Shown: one piece after another, positions 1 through 6,438 of the stretch
Layout of the letters: every line of letters starts with the position of its first letter
Position numbering within the stretch: position 1 is the first letter of the stretch
Assembly: GCA_018656855.1 (NCBI GenBank)
Contig: JABHYP010000039.1
Span: 1 to 10,066 of the forward strand
Direction: 5' to 3'
DNA length: 10,066 bases
From: Candidatus Latescibacterota bacterium
GTDB lineage: Bacteria > Latescibacterota > Latescibacteria > Latescibacterales > Latescibacteraceae
Notes under the pieces: generated by a model
What the model was told of the DNA's origin: nothing
The model's database searches: none
What the model saw: the letters and a program-made list of their open reading frames with translations, nothing else
Translations under genes and position numbers: made by a program

Positions 1-1
1 A

Positions 2-424
2 ACAGCAGGGCGGATAAGTGAACTGCCGACAGGGAATGCAAGAGCGATAAATTTCGCCTATCAGCCGATAGTCCGCATGACCAACACATTCATTGAAAAC
101 GGTGTTTCTTCCTTAGAACAAATGCTTGACGGCATCACAAACGGTATCTATGCCTGCGAATACATCGGCGGCATGACCGACCTTGAAAGGTTTACGTTCA
201 GTTCTAAATATGCTTATAAAATCGAAAACGGACGAATAACAACACCGCTCAGGGATGTTATTCTTTCTGGAAATGTTTTTGAGACGCTTCAAAATATAAC
301 CATGATAGGAAACGACCTTAGACTTTTCAGCGGTCTTGGCGGATGCGGAAAAGGTGGACAAGTGCCACTTCCCGTATCGCTTGGTTCGCCACATATCCGA
401 ATAGAAAATGTCCTTGTTGGGTAA
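2..424 (+). CDS. tldD: TldD metalloprotease, C-terminal part (5' end outside window)
   Basis: The reading frame is open from the left edge to TAA at 422-424, giving the last ~140 residues of a protein that begins upstream. TldD is the catalytic subunit of the TldD/TldE zinc protease, a cytoplasmic heterodimer that degrades unfolded peptides and in some bacteria matures peptide products (CcdA, microcin B17). The visible signatures belong to the TldD C-terminal domain: PIVRMTNTFIENG near the start, a GGMTD segment, GNVFETLQNITMIGND, then CGKGGQ and the terminal SPHIRIENVLVG. The HExxxH zinc motif of TldD lies upstream of the window, so catalytic competence cannot be judged here. The gene is followed after 10 bases by its partner pmbA, the usual arrangement. 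The internal ATG at 77 sits inside a conserved motif and is not the real start. The family assignment is firm. Confidence 0.93.
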   Translation, partial: TAGRISELPTGNARAINFAYQPIVRMTNTFIENGVSSLEQMLDGITNGIYACEYIGGMTDLERFTFSSKYAYKIENGRITTPLRDVILSGNVFETLQNITMIGNDLRLFSGLGGCGKGGQVPLPVSLGSPHIRIENVLVG

Positions 425-434
425 TGAGTTTACC

Positions 435-1730
435 ATGATTGAAAAGATACTTGAAAGTGCGAAGAAAAAAGTGGATTCAGCAGAGGTATTTTCTGTTGAA
501 ACTGTTTTAAATGAAATATCATTTGAAGCGGGAAAACTCAAAAGTGCAGAGCGGAAAAATATAACCGGTATCGCTCTTCGGATTATCCATGATGGGCATG
601 TCGGCTTTTCTTCGACAACCGATCCGAACCGTACTGATGAAATGATTGAAGCCGCCCGTGAGAGTTCACGTTTTGGCAAAAAGGCGCTTTTTGCATTCCC
701 CGGCAAGTCTGATGCTCAACCTGTGGACATATTCGATCCAGCTGTTGAAGCTTACAGTCCACAGGAGGCGGTAGAAGAAGGAAACCGTGGGATAGTTATC
801 CTGCATGAAACATACCCGAAGGGTTTAGCATATCTATCCATTGCAACATCAGTATCCACTATAAGTATTGCAAATACTTCCGGCCTTTACACCTCATACC
901 GTTCAACAGACTTCAGCCATGATATTGTAATCAATATTATCGATGGCGATTCAATCCTCTGGATTGGCGACGGTGGAGAATTCGGCAGTCTTGTTTTGAA
1001 AACCGACGATTATGTTAAAAATATTGCCGATCTTTCCCGAAAGGCTGAGGCGAAGGCCCCGAATATTTCCGGCACTTTCCCGGTTATCTTCACCGCCAGG
1101 GAAATACCGACTATCCTACAATCGATTGAGCTTGGTGTGGACGGGATGCGGTTGGTGAAAGGAGACAGCCCGCTGATAGGACGTGAAGGTGAACATATGC
1201 TGGGTTCGGTAACACTTACTGATGATCCTTTAATCGAGGGCGCTACGGGAAGCCGACCGTTTGATGATGAGGGTATTCCATCTCAGCGCACGACAATTTT
1301 TAAGGACGGGGTTTTTCAATCGTTTCTTTTTGATCTTGATACTGCGGCTGAAGCGGGACGGACAAGCACATCGAACGCAGGCAGAAGTCTGCTCTCAAGC
1401 CCGTCGGTCTCGATGTCAAATCTCGTTATGTCAACCGGCGAATCGGATCTTCATGAGATGATATCTCAAATTGACAGAGGTGTTATTGTCTACGGAGCAA
1501 TCGGTGGCGGCCAGTCAAACCTCATTACAGGTGATTTTGCTGTTAACATAGCGCTCGGTTTTCTGATAGATAAGGGTGAAATAGCTGGCAGACTTTCAGA
1601 TACCATGGTCTCTGGCAATGTTTATGATGCATTTGGCGCAGTATCGGCAATGAGCAGGGATATCCGGCAGTACGGCTCTTTCATTGTTCCTGATGTAACA
1701 TTTTCCGAACTTTCCATTTCCGGCAAGTAA
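435..1730 (+). CDS. pmbA: PmbA/TldE, partner subunit of TldD protease
   Basis: This is a 431-residue protein of the U62/PmbA-TldD family, the normal length for TldE/PmbA. It is the non-catalytic partner that forms the heterodimer with TldD; members of this branch lack the HExxxH motif and none is seen here. Recognisable blocks are ITGIALRIIHDGHVGFSSTT near residues 40-60, SRPFDDEGIPSQRTTIF around 270-290, STSNAGR near 315, and the C-terminal block MVSGNVYDAFGAVSAMSRD followed by a terminal FSELSISGK. I chose ATG 435 because the protein then begins MIEKILESAKKKVDSAEVF, as homologues do. An in-frame ATG at 408 would add nine residues and overlap tldD by 17 bases, with no better ribosome site. 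The gene lies 10 bases after tldD and 1 base before the M50 protease gene, so co-transcription is very likely. Confidence 0.93.
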   Translation: MIEKILESAKKKVDSAEVFSVETVLNEISFEAGKLKSAERKNITGIALRIIHDGHVGFSSTTDPNRTDEMIEAARESSRFGKKALFAFPGKSDAQPVDIFDPAVEAYSPQEAVEEGNRGIVILHETYPKGLAYLSIATSVSTISIANTSGLYTSYRSTDFSHDIVINIIDGDSILWIGDGGEFGSLVLKTDDYVKNIADLSRKAEAKAPNISGTFPVIFTAREIPTILQSIELGVDGMRLVKGDSPLIGREGEHMLGSVTLTDDPLIEGATGSRPFDDEGIPSQRTTIFKDGVFQSFLFDLDTAAEAGRTSTSNAGRSLLSSPSVSMSNLVMSTGESDLHEMISQIDRGVIVYGAIGGGQSNLITGDFAVNIALGFLIDKGEIAGRLSDTMVSGNVYDAFGAVSAMSRDIRQYGSFIVPDVTFSELSISGK

Positions 1731-1731
1731 C

Positions 1732-2646
1732 ATGCAATACAGAAAAACAATAATACAACCGACTGACGGCTATTATAAAGATATTTCAGAATCAAGTATT
1801 CCGAAGAAGAAATCCGGTCACATTAATCTCTTTCTGTTTATCGCAACAGTCTTTACTACCACGGCTGTTGGCGCTGTCATTGCGGATAAAAACCCTTTTG
1901 AAAGTTTAGGTTCATTTTTAAATGGACTTCCCTTTTCAGTAACTCTTCTTAGTATTCTCGGAATCCATGAGTTTGCGCACTATTTTACAGCGAAATTATG
2001 GAAAATCAGAGTCACCCTACCGTACTTTATTCCCGCACCAATTCTGCCGTTAGGAACGTTCGGCGCTGTGATAAAAATGAAATCTTCGATTCCAACAAGA
2101 AAAGCTCTTATTGATATGGGAACTTCCGGCCCGATTGCCGGTTTTATTATAGCTGTCATCGCAACTATCATCGGACTCAGTTTGTCTAAGGTAGTGCCTG
2201 CGGGAACGCTTGAGAGCGAGACCTATTATATTCTGGGTGAATCACTGTTGTTCAGGTTCTTAAGTTTTATCGTTCTTGGGCCGGTAAATGATAATTACGC
2301 TGTAATACCTCATCCGGTCGCTTTTGCAGGCTGGATAGGACTTTTTGTAACCGCTCTCAATCTTATACCTATAGGACAACTTGATGGGGGACATATATTG
2401 TTTGCGCTTTCACCAAAAACACATGAATTGGTGAGGCGTATACGTTTTCCGCTTCTTCTGCTGATGGGATTAACTTTTTGGAACGGATGGTACTTATGGG
2501 CTGTTTTGTCTTTGTTTTTCGGGCGAAGACACCCGTACCCAGACAGAATGGAACCGAGTATTGGAATTTTTCGTATGGCTGCTGCCATTATTACAATTAT
2601 TATATTTTTTATCTGTATAACGCCAACACCGATTTCTATTGGATAA
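1732..2646 (+). CDS. M50-family intramembrane metalloprotease (site-2-protease type)
   Basis: A 304-residue polytopic membrane protein of the peptidase M50 family, which cleaves substrates inside or next to the membrane with a zinc ion. The zinc-binding HEFAH motif is at residues 79-83 inside a hydrophobic segment, and the third ligand lies in NLIPIGQLDGGH at 210-221 (Asp218). Between them, the GTFGAVIKM block (about 108-116) and TSGPIAGF (131-138) resemble the EGY1/EGY2-like branch rather than RseP; no PDZ domain is visible. Hydrophobic spans lie near 31-51, 68-85, 132-153, 172-184, 196-214, 238-262 and 282-299. The N-terminal ~30 residues are polar and basic. It starts one base after the pmbA stop, so translation is probably coupled. 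Its natural substrate is unknown; its neighbours suggest proteolysis of membrane or exported peptides. Family assignment is secure, the role is open. Confidence 0.9.
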   Translation: MQYRKTIIQPTDGYYKDISESSIPKKKSGHINLFLFIATVFTTTAVGAVIADKNPFESLGSFLNGLPFSVTLLSILGIHEFAHYFTAKLWKIRVTLPYFIPAPILPLGTFGAVIKMKSSIPTRKALIDMGTSGPIAGFIIAVIATIIGLSLSKVVPAGTLESETYYILGESLLFRFLSFIVLGPVNDNYAVIPHPVAFAGWIGLFVTALNLIPIGQLDGGHILFALSPKTHELVRRIRFPLLLLMGLTFWNGWYLWAVLSLFFGRRHPYPDRMEPSIGIFRMAAAIITIIIFFICITPTPISIG

Positions 2647-2650
2647 TTAC

Positions 2651-3292
2651 GTGGCAAAAACAAAAATATTACAACAAAAACAAATAGTTGTAGCATTCAT
2701 AATATTCACAATTTTAATGATTGCGGCTGCGTCCTGCAATAATCCGTTCAGTACCAGAAAAGCCGAGAAGGGCGAATCTACGGGTGCGGCGATAAAACCG
2801 GCAAACTCGCCGGAAAATGTTTTGCATAATCTGTGGTCGTCATTCGGAAGCATGAGCATTTATGATTACATGGATATTTTTACAGAGGACTTCGTGTTTA
2901 ATCCCGATCCTGCGGATTCGGTGGAATACGAGCAGGATTTCATGTATGGGTGGGGATATGAAGAGGAAATGACATTTGCGGAAAATTTTTTACAGAAAAC
3001 TGTCGCTTCCGAGATTGAGTTTACTACACATTCATATGAATATAAAGCAGGAGAAGATTTGTATGATTATATCTACAGCATAATGATTTTTTCTCCTGAC
3101 AGCACGGTTACCTCAAGGACTGATGTGAAAGGTCATGCATGGCTTTATCTCAAGGAGAACGAAGAAGGTAAGTGGAAGATTTACAAATGGACTGAAATCA
3201 GGCAGAACAGTAATGAGCAGCAGAATGACACTGGTAGTGACAGGGGATACAGTTCATGGGGTGTGTTGCGAGCAATGTATATAGGTCTTTAG
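2651..3292 (+). CDS. Putative lipoprotein with NTF2-like domain, function unknown
   Basis: I prefer the GTG at 2651 (213 residues), because it sits 4 bases after the M50 stop with GGAT at 2641-2644 just upstream; a TTG at 2639 would add four residues and overlap the previous gene. The N-terminus has a few lysines, a hydrophobic stretch (IVVAFIIFTILMIAA) and then AASC, a plausible lipobox with Cys29 as the lipidated residue. A Ser/Pro/Ala-rich linker follows. The mature part has LWSSFGSMSIYDYMDIFTED, FVFNPDP, an aromatic-acidic stretch and WKIYKWTEI, then ends GYSSWGVLRAMYIGL. The pattern 'short helix with YxxxFxxDF, beta strands, W-x-I-x-x-W-x-E, SWGxLRAMY' resembles small NTF2-like lipoproteins I associate with FCB and candidate phyla; that is inference from memory. 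It is likely anchored in an envelope membrane. No catalytic residues can be named. Last gene of the tldD-pmbA-M50 run. Confidence 0.75.
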   Translation: MAKTKILQQKQIVVAFIIFTILMIAAASCNNPFSTRKAEKGESTGAAIKPANSPENVLHNLWSSFGSMSIYDYMDIFTEDFVFNPDPADSVEYEQDFMYGWGYEEEMTFAENFLQKTVASEIEFTTHSYEYKAGEDLYDYIYSIMIFSPDSTVTSRTDVKGHAWLYLKENEEGKWKIYKWTEIRQNSNEQQNDTGSDRGYSSWGVLRAMYIGL

Positions 3293-3539
3293 ATAACAGG
3301 TTTATGGTTTGTAGATGGTTAGTAACAAAGATTTGAACCTGGAATTCCGGGATTAAAAGGATTGTAATGGTTAATATAATAAATCCGGGAAATCCCATAA
3401 ATCATGAAAATTCAGAATAATATTTCAAGATTCCTTGCCAAATTCCCGCTAAGCGATAATCCTGGTTCAGAAAGCGATTATATGAATTGTGCTTTAAATC
3501 ATAAGTAGAGATGAAAGATGTAATGCATTACAGTTCATG
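3293..3539. other. Gap between convergent genes, no confident gene
   Basis: This 247-base stretch separates the stop of the lipoprotein gene (+) from the stop of the Nudix gene (-). I see no tRNA, no strong hairpin with a T-run, and no conserved reading frame. It contains a short direct repeat TCCGGGA (3346-3352 and 3384-3390), a 34-codon ORF from ATG 3404 to TAG 3508 with no good ribosome site at normal spacing, and a perfect palindrome at 3519-3532. As the only space between converging units, it should hold their 3' ends, but a classical rho-independent terminator is not evident. Confidence 0.6.
3519..3532. repeat. Perfect 14-bp palindrome TGTAATGCATTACA
   Basis: The sequence equals its own reverse complement over 14 bases and stops being symmetric on both sides. 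It lies 8 bases beyond the stop codon of the Nudix gene (which reads leftward). It could form a short stem or bind a dimeric protein. There is no T-run beside it, so it is a poor intrinsic terminator, and a promoter role is not apparent. Function unknown. Confidence 0.5.
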
Positions 3540-4046
3540 CTATTTACTGTTTGCCATAAATTCCTTATAATATTCCCACTCCTCTTCAAAATTCGGCGTG
3601 AAAAAGCCGGTTCCTGAGTTTTTTTCAATTTCTGCGGGTGTGAAAAATCTTGCCTCGTCGATTTCATCCTCCTGAATTTTTACTGGCCCGTTCCACCGGC
3701 AGCGGAAGGTGGTAACGAATTCCCGTTCTATTTCGCTTACCATAATATAGGAGTAAAGTTTTTCGAAACTAATCTTTCGAATACCAAGCTCTTCTTCTGT
3801 TTCACGTTCTAATGCTTGTGAAAGAGTTTCATCTGAAGCTATATGTCCGCCGACAGATGTATCCCATTTTCCAGGCTGTACCTCTTTGGTTTTTGAACGT
3901 TTCTGCAAAAGCAGACTGCCGGAGTCATTAAAGACGAAAACATGGACGACACTATGGAGAAGGAAAGAGCCGTTGTGACATTCATCACGTGTGGCTTTAC
4001 CTATAATTTCCCCTTTTGAATCGAGAATATCGAGTAGTTCTATCAT
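3540..4046 (-). CDS. Nudix hydrolase, YfcD/IPP-isomerase-like branch
   Basis: A 168-residue protein on the minus strand with a full Nudix box at residues 67-89: G67-x5-E-x7-RE-x-x-EE-x-G-I, seen as GGHIASDE followed by RETEEELGI. One deviation is Thr at the hydrophobic position right after RE. Nudix enzymes hydrolyse nucleoside diphosphates linked to another moiety, using Mg bound by the Glu residues of this box. The preceding QKRSKTKEVQPGKWDTSVGG and the opening LLDILDSKGEIIGKATRDE match the COG1443-type subgroup that includes YfcD and type-1 isopentenyl diphosphate isomerase. The substrate cannot be read from sequence. The isomerase itself normally has extra Cys/Glu active-site residues that I do not find, so a hydrolase is the better call. 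It is a single-gene unit, divergent from the tusA-like gene and convergent with the lipoprotein gene; a purine-rich AGAAAG lies upstream of its ATG. Confidence 0.9.
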   Translation of the reverse strand: MIELLDILDSKGEIIGKATRDECHNGSFLLHSVVHVFVFNDSGSLLLQKRSKTKEVQPGKWDTSVGGHIASDETLSQALERETEEELGIRKISFEKLYSYIMVSEIEREFVTTFRCRWNGPVKIQEDEIDEARFFTPAEIEKNSGTGFFTPNFEEEWEYYKEFMANSK

Positions 4047-4093
4047 TTTTGTTCTTTCTTATTTTGAAATGAAATCGGTAATAATTAAACTAA

Positions 4094-4122
4094 AATATAA
4101 TAAAATCATGAATGTAAGCCAA
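4094..4122 (-). promoter_or_regulatory. Candidate sigma-70-type promoter for the Nudix gene
   Basis: Read on the minus strand, TTGGCT (4117-4122) is followed after exactly 17 bases by TATATT (4094-4099), a 5/6 match to TATAAT, about 50 bases upstream of the Nudix ATG. The region is AT-rich, so chance matches are common. Confidence 0.4.
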
Positions 4123-4139
4123 TAAAATCGTTGATTTTA
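4123..4139. repeat. 7-bp inverted repeat in the divergent promoter region
   Basis: TAAAATC-GTT-GATTTTA is a perfect 7-bp inverted repeat with a 3-base centre. A third copy of TAAAATC lies at 4101-4107. It sits at the -35 side of both candidate promoters, a position where a repressor or activator could affect both divergent genes. The high AT content makes the signal modest. Confidence 0.35.
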
Positions 4140-4159
4140 CTTAATCTCTTGTATATTTT
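4131..4159 (+). promoter_or_regulatory. Candidate promoter for the tusA-like/TIM-barrel operon
   Basis: TTGATT (4131-4136) and TATTTT (4154-4159) are separated by 17 bases and lie just upstream of the tusA-like start. TATATT at 4152-4157 is a better -10 match but has 15-base spacing. The region is AT-rich, so this is only suggestive. Confidence 0.35.
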
Positions 4160-4182
4160 ATAGTAATGTGTGGGATGTAAAG

Positions 4183-4416
4183 ATGAAAACCGATTATGTT
4201 CTTGATACTGTTGGAAAATACTGTCCGGTTCCGGTTATTGATGCGGCGAATAAACTAAAAGAGATGAAAAAGGGTGAGACGCTTACCGTAATTTCCGATG
4301 ATGAAGAAATCAGAAACGATATACGGAAATGGTGCGAAATAACTGGAAATGAGTTTATAGATGAATTTGAAAATGACAGTGAAATAGAATTATATATTCG
4401 AAGGGCTGATGCGTGA
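4183..4416 (+). CDS. TusA-family sulfur carrier protein
   Basis: A small protein of 77 residues from ATG 4183. GGGA at 4172-4175 gives a ribosome site at 7-base spacing; a GTG at 4168 would add five residues and has no such site. It carries the TusA (SirA-like) hallmark CPVP with the sulfur-carrying Cys at residue 14, followed by an amphipathic helix (IDAANKLKEMKKGE) and the LTVISDDEEIRNDIRKWCEITGNEF block, so the two-layer fold is complete. TusA-family proteins carry persulfide sulfur between enzymes (tRNA thiolation, molybdenum cofactor, sulfur oxidation or selenium use in different members). A second Cys lies in KWCEITG. Its stop codon overlaps the start of the TIM-barrel gene by 4 bases (GTGA), which indicates coupled translation. 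The specific sulfur pathway is not shown by the sequence. Confidence 0.88.
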   Translation: MKTDYVLDTVGKYCPVPVIDAANKLKEMKKGETLTVISDDEEIRNDIRKWCEITGNEFIDEFENDSEIELYIRRADA

Positions 4417-5249
4417 ATAAGGCGGAAAAGCTTCTTTTTGGAACAGCCGGGGTGCCGTTATCGACTAATCCGCGGGATACTGTGAACGCTATGAAACGGC
4501 TTCGAGAACTGGGGCTTGACGCAATGGAAATTGAATATGTTAGAGGGACATTTCCCGGAGAAAATAAAGCTCGGTTAATAGCCTCTGTTGCTCAGGAGCA
4601 AAACATAAGGCTTACAGCTCACGGACCATATTACATTAATCTCAACGCCGATGACCCGGAAAAACTTAAAAATTCGCGAAAACGGATTCTTAAAACCGCT
4701 TTTTTCGGAGGTCTAAGTGGTGCGGAAAGCATAACATTTCACGCCGGATTTTTCCTCCAGCAGGATCCTGTAAAAGTCTATCGTCGTATAAGTAAAGAAC
4801 TTGAGGATCTTGTCGTGGAAATCAAAAAAATGGATGTAGATATCGATGTAAGGCCTGAGTTAACTGGAAAAGGTTCTCAATTCGGTTCTCTTGAAGAAAT
4901 TCTTAATATATCCAAGGATGTTGAAGGAATTAAACCTTGCATAGACTGGGCTCATCTTCACGCCAGATCAGGCGCTTTTAATACTGCAGCCGAATTTCTG
5001 ACGGTCCTGGATACGGTTAGAGAGACTCTTGGCGAAGAGGCTTTAAAGGAGTTCCACATGCATATTGCCGGGATTGAATACACCGCTAAAGGAGAACGAA
5101 AACACCTTAACCTCGATGAGTCAGATTTTAACTATAAAGAACTTTTTCGAGTATTGAAAGATAATGGAGTGTGCGGTTTTGTGATATGTGAAAGCCCGTC
5201 GCTTGAAGAAGATGCTTTGATTTTGAAGAATTATTACGAAAAAATATGA
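4413..5249 (+). CDS. Endonuclease-IV-like TIM-barrel protein
   Basis: A 278-residue protein of the AP-endonuclease family 2 (Nfo-like, xylose-isomerase-like TIM barrel). Metal-ligand positions can be read along the chain at nearly the same numbers as in E. coli endonuclease IV: His70 (TAHGPYYINL), His110 (TFHAGF), Glu149 (RPELTGK), Asp178 and His181 (CIDWAHLHAR), His215/His217 (HMHIAG), His231 (ERKHLNL) and Glu260 (ICESP). The Asp of the usual Asp-x-His pair appears replaced (Arg229). The opening LLFGTAGVPLS and the motifs YYINLNADDPEK, GSQFGSLEEIL and DWAHLHAR match a subgroup I remember from archaea and some deep-branching bacteria, often labelled deoxyribonuclease IV or simply TIM barrel protein. 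DNA-repair activity is therefore possible but unproven; a sugar isomerase-like role is the alternative. Start is GTG 4413, overlapping the tusA-like stop. Confidence 0.85.
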   Translation: MNKAEKLLFGTAGVPLSTNPRDTVNAMKRLRELGLDAMEIEYVRGTFPGENKARLIASVAQEQNIRLTAHGPYYINLNADDPEKLKNSRKRILKTAFFGGLSGAESITFHAGFFLQQDPVKVYRRISKELEDLVVEIKKMDVDIDVRPELTGKGSQFGSLEEILNISKDVEGIKPCIDWAHLHARSGAFNTAAEFLTVLDTVRETLGEEALKEFHMHIAGIEYTAKGERKHLNLDESDFNYKELFRVLKDNGVCGFVICESPSLEEDALILKNYYEKI

Positions 5250-5302
5250 TATTTAAAAGCTTAATTTTGTGAAAACCACCTTTATTTTAGTAAGTTGACT
5301 CT

Positions 5303-6337
5303 ATGATATATTTTCCTGAGAATCTCGATGACTGGAAAAAAATTGCATTATTAATTGATAATTCGGAAAATATTGTAATTTCTACACATGTGAATCCTGA
5401 TGGTGATGCTATAGGCAGCGAAATTGCACTGGCTGGATTTTTTGCTAATATGGGTAAATCTTTTCGTATTATTAACCATTCAACAACTCCCGAAAATTTA
5501 CTATTTCTCGATCCTCAGAATTTAATAGAGACCTATTCGAACACAGTGCCTAATTTCATTTCTTCTTCTGAACCAGACATTGTGTTTTTCCTGGATCTCG
5601 GACGTTATGACCGTGCGGGAAATATTGCTGAAGTGCTTGCTGACATCCAGTGCCCGAAGGTAATAATTGACCATCACCAGCCTGAAACAGAAATTGCTGA
5701 TGTTCTTGTTGTAAATTCCAGCGCTGCGGCAGCAGGAGAGCTGTTGTACGATCTGATGTGCCATATTGATTCGTCGCTTCTGGATAAGAACATTGCCTTT
5801 GCTATTATGACATCGCTTGTGTCAGATACCGGCTTCTTTCGTTACAGTAATACGACATCTACAACCCATCTCATTGCATCATCCCTTCACAAATATGGTG
5901 TGAAAGCGTATGATGTTCGCAGGCAGCTTGAAAAAGGATTGCCGTTTTGCCGTCAGAAACTGCTTGGATTAATGTTGAACACCCTTAAAACAAGCTCTAA
6001 CGGTAGAATTGCTTATGCTTATGTCACAGAAGCAATGTTTGATGAGTCTGGAGCGCAGCGCGAACATACTGAAGGTATTATTGATCAAATACGGTACATA
6101 AACGATGTCAAAATAGCCGCGCTTATTATCCAGGAAGGACAGGATTTTTATAAGGTCAGTTTCAGGTCCGGAGGGGATGCATCCGTGAATGAAATCGCTT
6201 CAGCTCTCGGTGGCGGAGGTCATAAAAAAGCCGCCGGCGCCAATCTTTCTGGTTCACTTGAAGAAGTTATCTCCACGGTTCTTAAAGTTGTTGAAACATA
6301 TCTGAAAAATATGGAAAGCGAAACTATTGAAGAGTAA
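5303..6337 (+). CDS. DHH/DHHA1 phosphoesterase, NrnA-like
   Basis: A 344-residue protein of the DHH superfamily with the NrnA/MgpA layout. The DHH domain shows HVNPDGDAIGS at residues 29-39, FFLDLGRYDR with Asp98, the name-giving DHH at 123-125, and SDTGFFRY with Asp175. The C-terminal DHHA1 domain has the substrate-binding GGGGHKKAAG at 303-312. NrnA-type enzymes use two Mn ions to degrade short RNA oligonucleotides (nanoRNA) and to dephosphorylate 3'-phosphoadenosine 5'-phosphate; some relatives cleave cyclic dinucleotides. All expected metal ligands are present, so the enzyme should be active, but which substrate dominates cannot be told from sequence. It is cytoplasmic. It begins 53 bases after the TIM-barrel gene, without overlap and with a weak ribosome site (TAAG), and may or may not belong to that operon. 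Confidence 0.9.
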   Translation: MIYFPENLDDWKKIALLIDNSENIVISTHVNPDGDAIGSEIALAGFFANMGKSFRIINHSTTPENLLFLDPQNLIETYSNTVPNFISSSEPDIVFFLDLGRYDRAGNIAEVLADIQCPKVIIDHHQPETEIADVLVVNSSAAAAGELLYDLMCHIDSSLLDKNIAFAIMTSLVSDTGFFRYSNTTSTTHLIASSLHKYGVKAYDVRRQLEKGLPFCRQKLLGLMLNTLKTSSNGRIAYAYVTEAMFDESGAQREHTEGIIDQIRYINDVKIAALIIQEGQDFYKVSFRSGGDASVNEIASALGGGGHKKAAGANLSGSLEEVISTVLKVVETYLKNMESETIEE

Positions 6338-6385
6338 AAAAATGTTTTTAAAACTTATGCTATAAAATTGAAGAAGTAAAAAGGT

Positions 6386-6414
6386 TTGAAAAATCATATA
6401 AAAAGTGTTAAATT
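6386..6414 (+). promoter_or_regulatory. Candidate promoter for the dcd-like gene
   Basis: TTGAAA (6386-6391) and TAAATT (6409-6414) are separated by 17 bases within the 101-base gap after the DHH gene. The match is moderate and the surroundings are AT-rich. A clear ribosome site, GAGGA at 6430-6434, precedes the ATG at 6439. Confidence 0.35.
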
Positions 6415-6438
6415 CTTGTTTTAAATTATGAGGAAATA

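Noticed and set aside
408..434. Upstream ATG as the start of pmbA
   Set aside because: It would add nine residues not expected from homologues and overlap tldD by 17 bases; the protein from ATG 435 begins as PmbA proteins normally do.
113..706. 197-codon open frame on the minus strand
   Set aside because: It lies antisense to tldD and pmbA, both clearly conserved on the plus strand, and its translation shows no recognisable family or composition of a real protein.
2310..2696. 128-codon minus-strand frame across the M50/lipoprotein junction
   Set aside because: It is antisense to the M50 LDGGH motif region and its membrane segments; no start signal or family features.
3341..3396. Possible terminator hairpin (GGGATT at 3349-3354 pairing with AATCCC at 3391-3396)
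   Set aside because: Only six base pairs with a loop of about 36 bases and no T-run; too weak to call a terminator.
3540..4046. Type-1 isopentenyl diphosphate isomerase as identity of the Nudix gene
   Set aside because: The general fold resembles it, but the isomerase Cys and Glu active-site motifs are not found; the complete Nudix box favours a YfcD-like hydrolase.
5250..5302. Terminator or promoter between the TIM-barrel and DHH genes
   Set aside because: No stable hairpin or properly spaced -35/-10 pair could be found in these 53 bases.
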